A stretch of 64,000 nt of DNA from Lachnospiraceae bacterium (GCA_902363665.1 CABJAW010000007.1:92354-156353), one strand, 5' to 3'. Shown: positions 1 through 8,325, counted from the first letter of the stretch. The notes: generated by a model from the sequence alone, not told the origin. Made by a program: numbers and translations.

Positions 1-2
1 CC

Positions 3-1124
3 AAGAGCCGCAAGGTTTATGACCTTGACGAGAACGGGGAACGGATAAAACTTCCGTCCGGCAGATGGAAAAGTCACAAGGAAGATACGGTTGACTGGAA
101 CGACCGCAAGTATTGTGAAATCTGGCGGCATGAATGGGAGATCATCCAGAACCGCTATCTGGAAGCCAACAACCGCCCGGAGCGGGTGGATCTCCGTTCT
201 TATGAAAGACAGGGGCTTGATATTATCCCTACCGTCCATGAGGGTGCTGCTGTCCGGCAGATGGAAAAGCGAGGGATTCAGACCAACATCGGAAATCTGA
301 ACCGGGAAATCAAAGCCGCCAACAGCCTGATGAAGTCTATCCGGCAGCTTATTAAAAATCTCAAAGGCTGGATTATCGAGCTTAGTGAAAAACGAAAAGA
401 ACTGCTTGCGGAAAAAGCTGCGGAGGAAGCGGTATTTCTTCCCAATCTGTTGATGAAGTACATGGAGGTACGAAAGGCAGAACGGAGCGACTGGACACGG
501 GCGGGACAAAACCGTGGAACTTCCAAAGACTTAAAGGCAGTCAGCGAAGCCCTGTCCTATCTTCAGAGAAAGGGACTTTCCACCGTGGAGGATTTGGAAA
601 ACTTTATAGAAACGTCCGGGAAATCTGCCGCCGACTACCGAAAGCAGATGAAGCCAAAGGAAACCCGCAGCAACGTGATTGACGCTATCCTTGCCGCCCG
701 GACGGACTGTAAGGAATGTAAGCCCGTTTATGAGAAATACCAGAAGATATTTTTCAAGAAAACTAAGGAAAAATTCAAGCTGGAACACCCGGAGGTTGCC
801 CGGTTTGAGAAAGCCAGTGCCTACCTTGCCAAGCACCCGGATGATAAGGACAGCACGAAAAAGGAGCTTTTGCAGGAACAGGCGAAGCTTGTGGGCGAAA
901 TCGCAGACTTGAAAGTACCGTTGACCGAGGTGCAGGAAGATTTGAAGAAGCTGCGGGACATCCGCTACTGGGTACGGAAAGCCACACCCGGCACAGAGGA
1001 AAGCAAAGAGCCGCCCAAGAAGCAGCCCCTCAAAGAAGTCTTGCAGGATAAGGCTGACGAGAAGAAAGCACAGAAAAACGCCCCGGCGCAGACGAAACAC
1101 AAACAACAGGATATGGAACTTTAA
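3..1124 (+). CDS. MobA/MobL-type relaxase, C-terminal part (5' end outside window)
   Basis: The reading frame is open from base 3 and stops with TAA at 1122-1124, so the N-terminal nuclease domain with its histidine motif lies left of the window. The visible part begins in the conserved segment that follows the nuclease domain (SHKEDTVDWND, then RSYERQGLDIIPTVHEG) and continues into a long lysine/glutamate-rich coiled coil. The same block is present in the complete MobA/MobL protein at 33062-34789, which supports the assignment. Family role: nicks the element's oriT and leads the single strand into the mating channel. It belongs with the primase, helicase and recombinase that follow (IME-1). 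A start further inside (base 186) would be artificial because homology begins upstream of it. Confidence 0.85.
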   Translation, partial: KSRKVYDLDENGERIKLPSGRWKSHKEDTVDWNDRKYCEIWRHEWEIIQNRYLEANNRPERVDLRSYERQGLDIIPTVHEGAAVRQMEKRGIQTNIGNLNREIKAANSLMKSIRQLIKNLKGWIIELSEKRKELLAEKAAEEAVFLPNLLMKYMEVRKAERSDWTRAGQNRGTSKDLKAVSEALSYLQRKGLSTVEDLENFIETSGKSAADYRKQMKPKETRSNVIDAILAARTDCKECKPVYEKYQKIFFKKTKEKFKLEHPEVARFEKASAYLAKHPDDKDSTKKELLQEQAKLVGEIADLKVPLTEVQEDLKKLRDIRYWVRKATPGTEESKEPPKKQPLKEVLQDKADEKKAQKNAPAQTKHKQQDMEL

Positions 1125-1190
1125 CAGGCACTTGCCATTTTCAGATTGAGAATGATAAGTGCCTTTTCTTTTTTACAAGGAGGAATTGAT

Positions 1191-1835
1191 TTGAATGTAT
1201 TTGAAGCTGTGAAGCAGTCCGTTACGACAAGACAGGCTGCGGAGCATTACGGAATCCGGGTAAACAGAAACGGGATGGCTTGCTGCCCGTTCCACAACGA
1301 TAAGACCCCCAGCATGAAGCTGGACAAGCGTTTCCACTGCTTCGGATGTGGTGCAGATGGGGATGTGATTGATTTTGTAGCTGCCCTGTACGGGCTGGGG
1401 AAAAAGGAAGCCGCCGCACAGTTGGCGAGTGACTTCGGGCTTGCCTATGAGGACTGGAAGCCACCGGGCAGGGCAAGGAAGCCCAAGCCCCGGCAGAAAT
1501 CCCCGGAAGAACAGTTCCGGGAAGCAAAGGCACATTGCTTCCGTGTCCTTGCCGATTATCTACACCTCTTACGGGTATGGAAAACCGACTATGCCCCGCA
1601 CTCCCCGGAGGAAGCGTTTCATCCCCGGTTCGTGGAAGCCTTGCAGAAGCAAGCCCATGTGGAATATCTGCTGGATGTGCTGCTGTTCGGGGAGACAGAG
1701 GAAAAAGCGGTTTTGATTATGGACTACGGAAAGGATGTGATACAGCTTGAACAGCGAATGGCAGAGCTTGCAGCCGCAGACGCAGCAAGAACTAAAAAAC
1801 ACCATGAACGCCATGCAGCCGCCCCAGAGCGTTGA
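1191..1835 (+). CDS. CHC2 zinc-finger DNA primase-like protein
   Basis: The TTG at 1191 is chosen as start because AAGGAGGA lies about seven bases upstream; an in-frame ATG at 1146 has no ribosome site and would add unrelated residues. The protein is 214 aa. Residues about 30-55 form a CHC2 zinc finger with C32, H35, C50 and C53, the fold used by DnaG-type primases to contact template DNA. The rest is charged and helical with no recognisable TOPRIM catalytic domain, so it may act only with the downstream helicase. Its 3' end overlaps the next gene by 32 or 89 bases depending on the start used, which suggests translational coupling. It probably serves replication of the mobile element after transfer; that role is inferred. 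Confidence 0.8.
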   Translation: MNVFEAVKQSVTTRQAAEHYGIRVNRNGMACCPFHNDKTPSMKLDKRFHCFGCGADGDVIDFVAALYGLGKKEAAAQLASDFGLAYEDWKPPGRARKPKPRQKSPEEQFREAKAHCFRVLADYLHLLRVWKTDYAPHSPEEAFHPRFVEALQKQAHVEYLLDVLLFGETEEKAVLIMDYGKDVIQLEQRMAELAAADAARTKKHHERHAAAPER

Positions 1836-3141
1836 GGAAGTAAAGGCAACTCTGGAAACCACCGAGAAAGGCGGCGTCCGCCAGAGCATACGGAACTGCC
1901 TGACCGTATTCCAGCGTGACCCTGTGCTTGCCGGGGCAATCGCCTACAACATCCTGACCGACCGCAAGGACATCATAAAGCCCATCGGTTTTCACAGAGA
2001 AAGCACAGCCCTGACCGATACGGACATGAAGTATCTGCTTCTCTATCTGGAGGAAACCTACGGGCTTACCAGTGAGAAAAAGATTGAAACCGCCATCGGG
2101 ATTGTGGCGAATGAGAATAAGTACCACCCCATCCGGGATTTTCTGAACAGCCTTGCATGGGACGGGACTGAGCGCATCCGCTTCTGTCTGCGGCACTTTC
2201 TGGGAGCTGATGTGGACGATTACACCTATGAAGCCTTGAAGCTGTTCATGCTGGGGGCGATTACAAGGGCATTTAAGCCCGGAAGCAAGTTTGAAATCAT
2301 GCTGTGTCTGGTAGGCGGTCAGGGGGCTGGCAAATCCACCTTCTTCCGGCTGCTGGCAGTCCGGGACGAGTGGTTTTCCGATGATTTGCGGAAGCTGGAC
2401 GATGATAACGTGTACCGCAAGCTGCAAGGTCACTGGATAATTGAAATGTCGGAAATGATGGCAACCGCCAATGCCAAGAGCATTGAGGAAATCAAGTCCT
2501 TTCTAAGCCGCCAGAAAGAGGTTTACAAAATTCCCTATGAAACTCACCCGGCAGACCGCCCCCGTCAATGCGTGTTCGGCGGCACTTCCAACGCCCTTGA
2601 CTTTCTCCCCCTTGACCGTTCCGGCAACCGCCGATTTATCCCGGTCATGGTGTACCCGGAGCAAGCCGAGGTTCACATTTTGGAGGACGAAGCCGCTTCC
2701 AGAGCCTATATCAGCCAGATGTGGGCGGAAGCAATGGAGATTTACCGAAGCGGCATGTTCAAGCTGTCATTCAGCCCAGCCATGCAGCGGTATCTCAAAG
2801 AACACCAGCGGGATTTTATGCCGGAGGACACCAAAGCCGGGATGATACAGGCTTACCTTGATAAGTACACCGGGGAAACGGTCTGCTCCAAGCAGCTCTA
2901 CAAGGAAGCCTTAAACCACACCTTTGATGAGCCGAAGCAATGGGAAATCCGGGAAATCAACGAGATAATGAACCAGTGCATTACCGGGTGGAACTACTTT
3001 TCCAATCCGAGGATGTTTGCGGAATACGGCAGACAAAAGGGCTGGGAGCGTGAAATCCCGGCAACGGACACCGACAACCCGCCCGAAAAATCTATGGACG
3101 GTTTTGTGGAGGTCACAGAGCAGATGGAGCTTCCATTCTGA
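1747..3141 (+). CDS. VirE/VapE-family P-loop ATPase (element replication helicase)
   Basis: A 464-aa protein of the virulence-associated E family. The P-loop GGQGAGKST is at residues about 190-198, followed by an acidic Walker B-like stretch (HWIIEMSEM) and a downstream arginine-finger-like segment (DRSGNRRFIP), the order seen in SF3-like helicases of this family. The first possible start is a TTG at 1747 inside the primase gene; an ATG at 1804 is an alternative and would still leave overlap. Together with the CHC2 protein it forms a two-gene primase-helicase module typical of Clostridial mobilizable elements. The helicase activity is a family inference. Confidence 0.8.
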   Translation: MNSEWQSLQPQTQQELKNTMNAMQPPQSVEEVKATLETTEKGGVRQSIRNCLTVFQRDPVLAGAIAYNILTDRKDIIKPIGFHRESTALTDTDMKYLLLYLEETYGLTSEKKIETAIGIVANENKYHPIRDFLNSLAWDGTERIRFCLRHFLGADVDDYTYEALKLFMLGAITRAFKPGSKFEIMLCLVGGQGAGKSTFFRLLAVRDEWFSDDLRKLDDDNVYRKLQGHWIIEMSEMMATANAKSIEEIKSFLSRQKEVYKIPYETHPADRPRQCVFGGTSNALDFLPLDRSGNRRFIPVMVYPEQAEVHILEDEAASRAYISQMWAEAMEIYRSGMFKLSFSPAMQRYLKEHQRDFMPEDTKAGMIQAYLDKYTGETVCSKQLYKEALNHTFDEPKQWEIREINEIMNQCITGWNYFSNPRMFAEYGRQKGWEREIPATDTDNPPEKSMDGFVEVTEQMELPF

Positions 3142-3153
3142 AAATGACAGCCC

Positions 3154-3338
3154 GTTGCCGACTTCGTTGCTATCCCGTTGCCGAGCCGGTTGCCGGGGAA
3201 AATCCCTTATTTCCGGGCTTTTTCCCTCTCTGACAACCAAAACAACAGAAAAATAAAAGAAAAGTATAAATAGTAATCAACGCCAGATTGAGATTGTTTG
3301 CAAGGTCTTTTGAAGCCCGTTGCCGGACTTCGTTGCCG
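3154..3338 (+). repeat. phased GTTGC(CG) direct repeats, iteron-like
   Basis: The spacer after the helicase gene contains GTTGC at 3154, 3166, 3177 and 3189 (steps of 12, 11 and 12 bases) and again at 3319 and 3332. Five of the six continue as GTTGCCG. The near-helical spacing resembles binding-site arrays such as replication iterons. No gene overlaps this 240-base stretch. Function is inferred only from spacing and from the adjacent replication genes. Confidence 0.4.
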
Positions 3339-3383
3339 ACCGTTCTCTGTCTGGCTATTTTCATGTATGGAGGATAACTGCCT

Positions 3384-3581
3384 ATGGCGAAAAATAAGAC
3401 CAAGATTGAAGTGACAACCGTATTTGACGGGGAACTGGACGCCACCGATGTGTTCGTCAGCCTGATTTCCCAGAAATACGGCAAAACAAATACAAAAGAA
3501 TATCTTGCTAAAAAGAAAGATTTGAAGTATAATGAAGATGAGGTTCAACAGAGCCAGATACCGTCTGGATTGTGTGGGTAA
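3384..3581 (+). CDS. small conserved element protein, possibly TnpW-like
   Basis: A 65-aa protein with a GGAGG ribosome site ten bases before the ATG. Its stop codon directly abuts the ATG of the serine recombinase (TAA then ATG), so the two are almost certainly co-translated. The central part (TTVFDGELDATDVFVSLI) recalls the short TnpW-type proteins found before TnpX-like recombinases, but the match is by memory and weak. No catalytic motif is visible. An accessory or regulatory role for the recombinase is inferred from position alone. Confidence 0.6.
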   Translation: MAKNKTKIEVTTVFDGELDATDVFVSLISQKYGKTNTKEYLAKKKDLKYNEDEVQQSQIPSGLCG

Positions 3582-5252
3582 ATGGCTATGATGAACGAAA
3601 TGGAATACAGAACAATCGGTTCAGCACTTGCCGGGGGCTATCGTGCGGCGGTCTATTGCAGGCTGTCAAAGGACGATGACCTGCAAGGCGAAAGTGCCAG
3701 TATCGCAAACCAGCGTGATATGCTGGAAAAATACTGCGAAAAGCAGGGATGGGAGGTTGTGGCAGTCTATCAGGACGATGGCTTCACAGGTCTTAATATG
3801 GAGCGTCCTGATTTACAGAGAATGTTGAGAGCCATTGAGCGCAGGCAAATCAACCTTGTCATCACGAAAGACCTCAGCCGACTGGGGCGTAACTATTTGC
3901 AAACAGGGCATTTGATTGAGGACTTTTTCCCAAGAAACGGTGTCCGCTATATCGCCATGAATGACGGTATCGACACCCTGCGGGATAACAACGACATCGC
4001 CCCGTTCAAGAATATCCTGAACGAGATGTACAGCAAGGATATTTCCAAGAAAGTCCATTCCTCTTATCTTCTGAAAGCGCAGAAAGGACAGTTTACCGGG
4101 TGTCTTGCCCCGTTTGGGTATCGGAAAGACCCGGAGGACAAAAACCATCTGCTCATTGACGAGGAAACCGCCCCGATTGTGCGGCTGATTTTCGGATATG
4201 CCCTAAACGGTCATGGTCCGAACTATATCCGCAGACGGCTGGAGGAAGAAAAAATCCCCTGCCCCACATGGTGGAACCGGGAACGGGGGCTTCGCAATAC
4301 CCGCACCAAATGGGAAAAGAAAGACCCGGAAAACGGGCGGTATATGTGGGACTTTTCCGTTATCAAAGACCTTTTGATGAATCCCGTTTACACTGGGGCG
4401 ATTGCTTCCCAGAAAAAGGACTACCGTTTCAAAATCGGCACGATTGGGGAAAAGAAGCCGGAGGACTGGATTGTAGTGGAAGGACAGCATGAACCGCTGA
4501 TTGACCGCATGAGCTTTGACATTGTGCAGAACAAGCTGAAATCCCGCCAGCGTCCGGGGCAGACCAATGAAATCAGCCTGTTTGCCGGACTGATAAAATG
4601 CGGCGAGTGTGGGAAGTCTCTGACGGTACGCTACACAAACGCAAAACATCCCCAGCAGATTTACTCCTGCAAGACCTACAATGCCTTTGGAAAGAACCAC
4701 TGCACCCAGCACCGGATTGATTATGACACCCTTTACAGTCATGTGCTGCGGAAAATCCGGGAATGTGCCAGAGCTGCCCTGATGGACGGGAAAGCGGTTG
4801 CTGACCGCCTGACCAATACCTGTGAAGCCGAGCAGCGGGAACAGCGGGAAGCAATGGAACGCTCCCTTACAAGGGACGAGGAACGGATTGAGGTTCTGGA
4901 CAAAATGGTAATGCGGCTTTATGAAGATATGATTGCAGGGCGTATCAGTGAGCAGAACTTCAACACCATGCTGGAAAAGACACAGACCGAGCAGACGGAA
5001 CTTAAAACAAAAGTGTCCGAGGGCAGAAAGCGGCTGTCCGATGAAGTCCAGCTTGCCAATGACGCAAAACAATGGGTGGAAGCCATTCAGGAATATGCCA
5101 ACATCACAGAGTTGGACGCAGCCACCCTCAACCGCTTAATCAAAGAAATCGTCGTGCATGAGCGCATTGACGAAGATAAAACAAGACACATTTCTATCGA
5201 AATTCATTTTAATCTCAAACCCATCCCGGAGGTGGAACAGGTCACTGCCTGA
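3582..5252 (+). CDS. large serine recombinase of IME-1
   Basis: A 556-aa TnpX/TndX-type recombinase. The catalytic serine is S29 in YCRLSKDD, and the resolvase fold continues through the conserved DLSRLGRNY block. A recombinase domain follows (about 190-300), then a zinc ribbon (CGECGK, later C and C about residues 346-380) and a coiled coil (about 420-500) typical of large serine integrases. Family role: excises and integrates the element through a serine-DNA intermediate at a dinucleotide core. It is the last gene of IME-1; the element end lies within the next 90 bases, inside a Maff2-type gene. Confidence 0.93.
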   Translation: MAMMNEMEYRTIGSALAGGYRAAVYCRLSKDDDLQGESASIANQRDMLEKYCEKQGWEVVAVYQDDGFTGLNMERPDLQRMLRAIERRQINLVITKDLSRLGRNYLQTGHLIEDFFPRNGVRYIAMNDGIDTLRDNNDIAPFKNILNEMYSKDISKKVHSSYLLKAQKGQFTGCLAPFGYRKDPEDKNHLLIDEETAPIVRLIFGYALNGHGPNYIRRRLEEEKIPCPTWWNRERGLRNTRTKWEKKDPENGRYMWDFSVIKDLLMNPVYTGAIASQKKDYRFKIGTIGEKKPEDWIVVEGQHEPLIDRMSFDIVQNKLKSRQRPGQTNEISLFAGLIKCGECGKSLTVRYTNAKHPQQIYSCKTYNAFGKNHCTQHRIDYDTLYSHVLRKIRECARAALMDGKAVADRLTNTCEAEQREQREAMERSLTRDEERIEVLDKMVMRLYEDMIAGRISEQNFNTMLEKTQTEQTELKTKVSEGRKRLSDEVQLANDAKQWVEAIQEYANITELDAATLNRLIKEIVVHERIDEDKTRHISIEIHFNLKPIPEVEQVTA

Positions 5253-5303
5253 CCTGTCCCGCCGGGACGGTTCTCTTAAAAACACCATATAGATTTTTTG
5301 TAC

Positions 5304-5372
5304 GCCGCCGCCCGCCATCGAGCAGAGTTTTACACCTAATTGGGGATAAAACAGCTCATGGCGGGCGGCGGC
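5304..5372. other. attachment-site dyad (candidate attR of IME-1)
   Basis: A perfect 15-bp inverted repeat, GCCGCCGCCCGCCAT at 5304-5318 and its complement at 5358-5372, brackets a second imperfect dyad (GAGC...TTTTACACC opposite GGGGATAAAACAGCTC). The symmetry centre is about 5338. The left half lies in recombinase-side DNA and the right half in the maff2 remnant, as expected for a hybrid site made from a phage-like and a target half site. The exact crossover dinucleotide cannot be fixed because the other end is outside the window. Confidence 0.6.
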
Positions 5373-5423
5373 ATCATCCTGCTGGGCACCACCCTGATCC
5401 CTCTGCTGTCCGGCCTGTTTTAA
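5343..5423 (+). pseudogene. 3' remnant of Maff2/TrbC-like pilin-type gene
   Basis: The frame from 5343 to the TAA at 5421-5423 reads GIKQLMAGGGIILLGTTLIP and on to LLSGLF. This is the C-terminal hydrophobic end of the short Maff2-type membrane protein that normally precedes the TrbL gene in this conjugation family. Everything upstream is IME-1, so the gene was split by the insertion; its 5' part should lie on the far side of IME-1, left of the window. Loss may impair transfer of ICE-2 until IME-1 excises. Confidence 0.75.
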
Positions 5424-5434
5424 GGTAGCGGCTT

Positions 5435-6301
5435 ATGGATTTTCTCACCGACTGGCTCACGGACTGGCTCAAAGAGCTGCTGATTGGCGGGATCATGGGG
5501 AACCTGGAGGGGCTCTTTGATTACGTCAATACCCAAGTCGGAGAGATTGCGGTACAGGTGGGGACTACCCCGGCGGCGTGGAACGCCGGGGTATTTTCCC
5601 TTATCCGCCAGCTTTCCGAAACGGTGATCTTGCCGATTGCCGGGCTGGTGCTGACCTTTGTTGCCACCTATGAGCTCATTCAGATGCTTTTGGAAAAAAA
5701 CAATATGCACGAGTTTGATGTTGCGAATATCTACAAATGGATATTCAAAACCGCTTGTGCCATCTTCATTCTCTCAAACACCTTTAACATAGTAATGGCT
5801 GTCTTTGACGTGTCGCAGACGGTGATCGCCCAGGCGGGCGGTCTGATTCAAGGCTCCACGGACATCACGCCGGATATGATGGCGGAACTGGAAACCACCC
5901 TGGAGGGGATGGATTTAGGGCCGCTTTTGGGCCTGTGGCTCCAGTCCTCTATCATTGGCGTTACCATGTGGGCGTTGGGCATCGTCATTTTTGTGTTGGT
6001 GTATGGCAGAATGTTGGAAATCTATTTGCTCACCAGTTTGGCCCCCATTCCTATGGCAACGATCTCCCATCGGGAGGTGGGACAGATCGGGCAGAACTAT
6101 CTGCGCTCCCTGTTTGCCGTAGGCTTCCAGGGGCTGCTCATTCTGGTGTGTGTTGCGATTTATGCGGTGCTGATCCAGGGAATTGCCACAGGCGGAGATC
6201 CCATTGGGGCGATTTGGGGCACCGTGGGCTATACGGTTTTGCTCTGCTTCATGCTGTTCAAAACCGGGACGATTGCGCGAAGTATCTTTAGCGCACATTG
6301 A
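5435..6301 (+). CDS. TrbL/VirB6-type conjugation membrane protein
   Basis: A 288-aa polytopic protein with five to six hydrophobic segments (for example about 46-70, 90-115, 150-185, 205-230 and 250-275). The sequence and its position directly behind the Maff2 gene match the TrbL/VirB6 component of Clostridial conjugative elements, which forms part of the inner-membrane channel. The start lies 11 bases after the maff2 stop, with GGTAGCGGCT as a weak ribosome site, so translation was probably coupled to maff2. The nested insertion may therefore change its expression. Confidence 0.85.
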   Translation: MDFLTDWLTDWLKELLIGGIMGNLEGLFDYVNTQVGEIAVQVGTTPAAWNAGVFSLIRQLSETVILPIAGLVLTFVATYELIQMLLEKNNMHEFDVANIYKWIFKTACAIFILSNTFNIVMAVFDVSQTVIAQAGGLIQGSTDITPDMMAELETTLEGMDLGPLLGLWLQSSIIGVTMWALGIVIFVLVYGRMLEIYLLTSLAPIPMATISHREVGQIGQNYLRSLFAVGFQGLLILVCVAIYAVLIQGIATGGDPIGAIWGTVGYTVLLCFMLFKTGTIARSIFSAH

Positions 6302-6315
6302 GAAAGGGGTGTTAT

Positions 6316-6567
6316 ATGCCGAGAAGATATGGGCCTGACGGGTCGCGCCTGTGGAACGGGAAAGCGCCGGAGGACTTCAACCAGGCCGATGTTTACCGCT
6401 TTATGGCGGAAACGGAGGCCGTTTTGCAAAAGCAGGAATTACTGGGCGGCAGGGATGACGCAAAGACGATTGCCCAGCAGTTAGCCGAGGGGCGGGCGCA
6501 GGCCGCCCGTGAAAACGCCGCCCGGCCCGCCCCGGCAAAGGGCAAGGAGGCCAGGGATGACCGATAA
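6316..6567 (+). CDS. small conserved conjugation-operon protein, function unknown
   Basis: An 83-aa hydrophilic protein starting at ATG 6316 behind GAAAGGGGTG. A longer version from an upstream TTG would overlap the trbL stop and is not favoured. The sequence begins MPRRYGPDGSRLWNGKAPED and is rich in alanine, arginine and glutamate at the C-terminus, likely helical. It overlaps the methyltransferase gene by 11 bases. I do not recognise a domain; position in the transfer operon is the only clue. Confidence 0.65.
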   Translation: MPRRYGPDGSRLWNGKAPEDFNQADVYRFMAETEAVLQKQELLGGRDDAKTIAQQLAEGRAQAARENAARPAPAKGKEARDDR

Positions 6568-7351
6568 GGGCACCTCTGGACAATGTGTCCAGAAGTCCCC
6601 GGAGCTCCCGGAGGGCCTGTTCCTTATGGATGGCATCGAGGGCCTGCGCTCCCTGCCCCGTCATTCTGTGGATATGCTCTTGACCGATCCGCCCTACGGC
6701 ACTACCCGGAACTTTTGGGATGTGCCCCTGCCGCTCCCGGAGCTGTGGGATGCGGTTAAGTGGGCGGTCAAGCCGGACGGCGCTGTATTGTTCTTTGCCC
6801 AATGCCCCTATGACAAGGTGCTGGGGGCATCCAATCTGTCCATGCTCCGCTATGAGTGGGTATGGTACAAAAGCCGCTGCACAGGCTTTCTTAACGCCCG
6901 CCGAGCTCCGCTGAAAAAGACGGAGAATATTTTAGTGTTCTATCAGAAGCTCCCGCTTTACAATCCGCAGTTTGAGCAGGGCAAGCCCTACAAGAAAATT
7001 GCGGGCAATAACGGGAACAGCACCAACTACGGGAAATTCACCCGTTCCGGCAGCGGATCGGAGGACGGCCTGCGCTTTCCCGGAAACGTGCTGACTTTTC
7101 CAGCCGTCCAGCGCACCGTCCACCCCACGCAGAAGCCGGTGGCCCTGTGCGAGTATTTCATCAAAACCTACACCCGGCCCGGCGAGGTGGTTGTGGACAT
7201 CTGCGCGGGCTCTGCCACAACAGCGGTGGCCGCCCTCAATACGGGCCGCCGCTTCATCTGTTTTGAAACCGTCCCCGCCTACTACGCCGCCGCCACGGAG
7301 CGCATCCGTGTGGCGCGGGCAGCATTGGAGGGCGGGGAGAAAGGAGTGTAA
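6557..7351 (+). CDS. DNA methyltransferase, DPPY type (N6-adenine or N4-cytosine)
   Basis: ATG 6557 has AAGGAGG seven bases upstream. The 264-aa enzyme carries the catalytic motif DPPYG at residues 44-48 and the AdoMet-binding motif DICAGSATT from D214, giving the motif IV before motif I order of beta-class methyltransferases. No restriction endonuclease gene is adjacent, so it is probably an orphan that protects the element during entry or modulates expression. Codons about 6-13 (TSGQCVQK) are contributed by the ICE-wide palindrome at 6575-6593, an unusual N-terminal extension. Confidence 0.87.
   Translation: MTDKGTSGQCVQKSPELPEGLFLMDGIEGLRSLPRHSVDMLLTDPPYGTTRNFWDVPLPLPELWDAVKWAVKPDGAVLFFAQCPYDKVLGASNLSMLRYEWVWYKSRCTGFLNARRAPLKKTENILVFYQKLPLYNPQFEQGKPYKKIAGNNGNSTNYGKFTRSGSGSEDGLRFPGNVLTFPAVQRTVHPTQKPVALCEYFIKTYTRPGEVVVDICAGSATTAVAALNTGRRFICFETVPAYYAAATERIRVARAALEGGEKGV
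6575..6593. repeat. ICE palindrome copy 1 (in frame, methyltransferase N-terminus)
   Basis: Arms TCTGGACA and TGTCCAGA with centre ATG instead of the usual AAG. It lies in frame in the 5' end of the methyltransferase gene and encodes TSGQCVQK. Extended arms have one C/A mismatch on this strand, which is a G-T wobble on the other. Confidence 0.9.
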
Positions 7352-7353
7352 CT

Positions 7354-7926
7354 ATCGGACAGTATTCTGTGATCTATGCCGATCCCCCCTGGCGCTACAC
7401 GCAAAAGGGCTTGCAGGGTGCGGCGGAGAAGCATTACCCCACAATGGGGATTGACGAGATATGCGCGCTCCCGGTGGCTGATCTGGCGGCCCCGGACAGC
7501 GTGCTTTTTTTGTGGGCTACGTTCCCCCAGCTCCCGGAGGCCCTGCGGCTGATCAATGCGTGGGGCTTTCAATATAAATCCGTGGCTTTTGTCTGGCTGA
7601 AGAAAAATCGAAAGTCCGAGAGCTGGTTTTATGGCCTGGGCTTTTGGACGAGGGGCAACGCGGAGGTTTGCCTGCTGGCGACACGGGGACACCCGAAACG
7701 GCAGGCGGCAAATGTCCACCAATTTATTATTGCCCCGATCCAGGAGCACAGCCGAAAGCCGGACGAGGCCCGTGATAAAATCGTGGCCCTCATGGGCGAC
7801 GTGCCCAGGGTGGAGCTGTTCGCCCGGCAGTCCCCGCCCGGCTGGGATGTGTGGGGGAACGAGGTGGAAAGCACCGTCCCGGACTTCTGGACAAAGTGTC
7901 CAGAGGTGGGCGCGAAAGGAGGTTGA
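7354..7926 (+). CDS. MT-A70 family adenine methyltransferase
   Basis: The catalytic motif ADPPW lies almost at the N-terminus, followed by conserved FLWATFPQLPEAL and later WGNEV, all typical of MT-A70 proteins that make N6-methyladenine. The first standard start in frame is GTG 7369, but that is 22 bases from the only ribosome site. The AAGGAG at 7341-7346 has ideal seven-base spacing to an ATC at 7354, which would add IGQYS. I therefore place the start at ATC 7354 with caution. Two different methyltransferases side by side suggest anti-restriction duty in the recipient. The C-terminal DFWTKCPEV comes from a palindrome copy. Confidence 0.8.
   Translation: MGQYSVIYADPPWRYTQKGLQGAAEKHYPTMGIDEICALPVADLAAPDSVLFLWATFPQLPEALRLINAWGFQYKSVAFVWLKKNRKSESWFYGLGFWTRGNAEVCLLATRGHPKRQAANVHQFIIAPIQEHSRKPDEARDKIVALMGDVPRVELFARQSPPGWDVWGNEVESTVPDFWTKCPEVGAKGG
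7886..7904. repeat. ICE palindrome copy 2 (in frame, end of MT-A70 gene)
   Basis: Arms TCTGGACA and TGTCCAGA around AAG, extended outward with one T-G wobble. It lies in the last codons of the MT-A70 gene and is read as FWTKCPE, a different frame from copy 1. Confidence 0.92.
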
Positions 7927-7929
7927 TCC

Positions 7930-8325
7930 ATGCCCTATGTGAATGTTCCCAACGACTTATCCAAAATCAAGACCAAACTGGCCTTTAACCTGACGAAACG
8001 CCAGCTTGTGTGTTTCGGGATCGCGGCGGCGGTGGGCATCCCGTCCTATCTGCTGGCCCGGAGCTCCATCGGCAACACGGCAGCCATGTTCCTGATGATG
8101 GCGGTGGCGCTCCCGGCGTTCCTGCTGGCGATGTATGAAAAAGACGGGCTCCCCTTTGAAAAGGTGGTGCGGAACGTCCTGCGGGCCCGTTTCCTGCGGC
8201 CTGGGGTGAGGCCCTACCAGACGGAAAATATCTATGCCCCGTTTACCCAGCGGGGCGCTGTGAGAAAGGAGGATGCGATTGCAAAAAGTAAAAAGCCCAA
8301 AGCGCGGCCCCGGAAAGGCCGCTAA
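7930..8325 (+). CDS. PrgI family conjugation protein
   Basis: A 131-aa protein with AAAGGAGG before the ATG, starting four bases after the upstream stop. It begins MPYVNVPNDL, the usual PrgI opening, and has two adjacent hydrophobic segments (about 28-48 and 52-70) followed by a basic tail. PrgI proteins are small inner-membrane channel subunits (VirB3-like role) encoded just before the VirB4 ATPase. It overlaps the VirB4 gene by 53 bases, so the two are probably coupled. Confidence 0.9.
   Translation: MPYVNVPNDLSKIKTKLAFNLTKRQLVCFGIAAAVGIPSYLLARSSIGNTAAMFLMMAVALPAFLLAMYEKDGLPFEKVVRNVLRARFLRPGVRPYQTENIYAPFTQRGAVRKEDAIAKSKKPKARPRKGR

Noticed and set aside
1146..1190. ATG 1146 as start of the primase gene
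   Set aside because: No ribosome site, and the extra residues are unlike the family; TTG 1191 has an ideal site.
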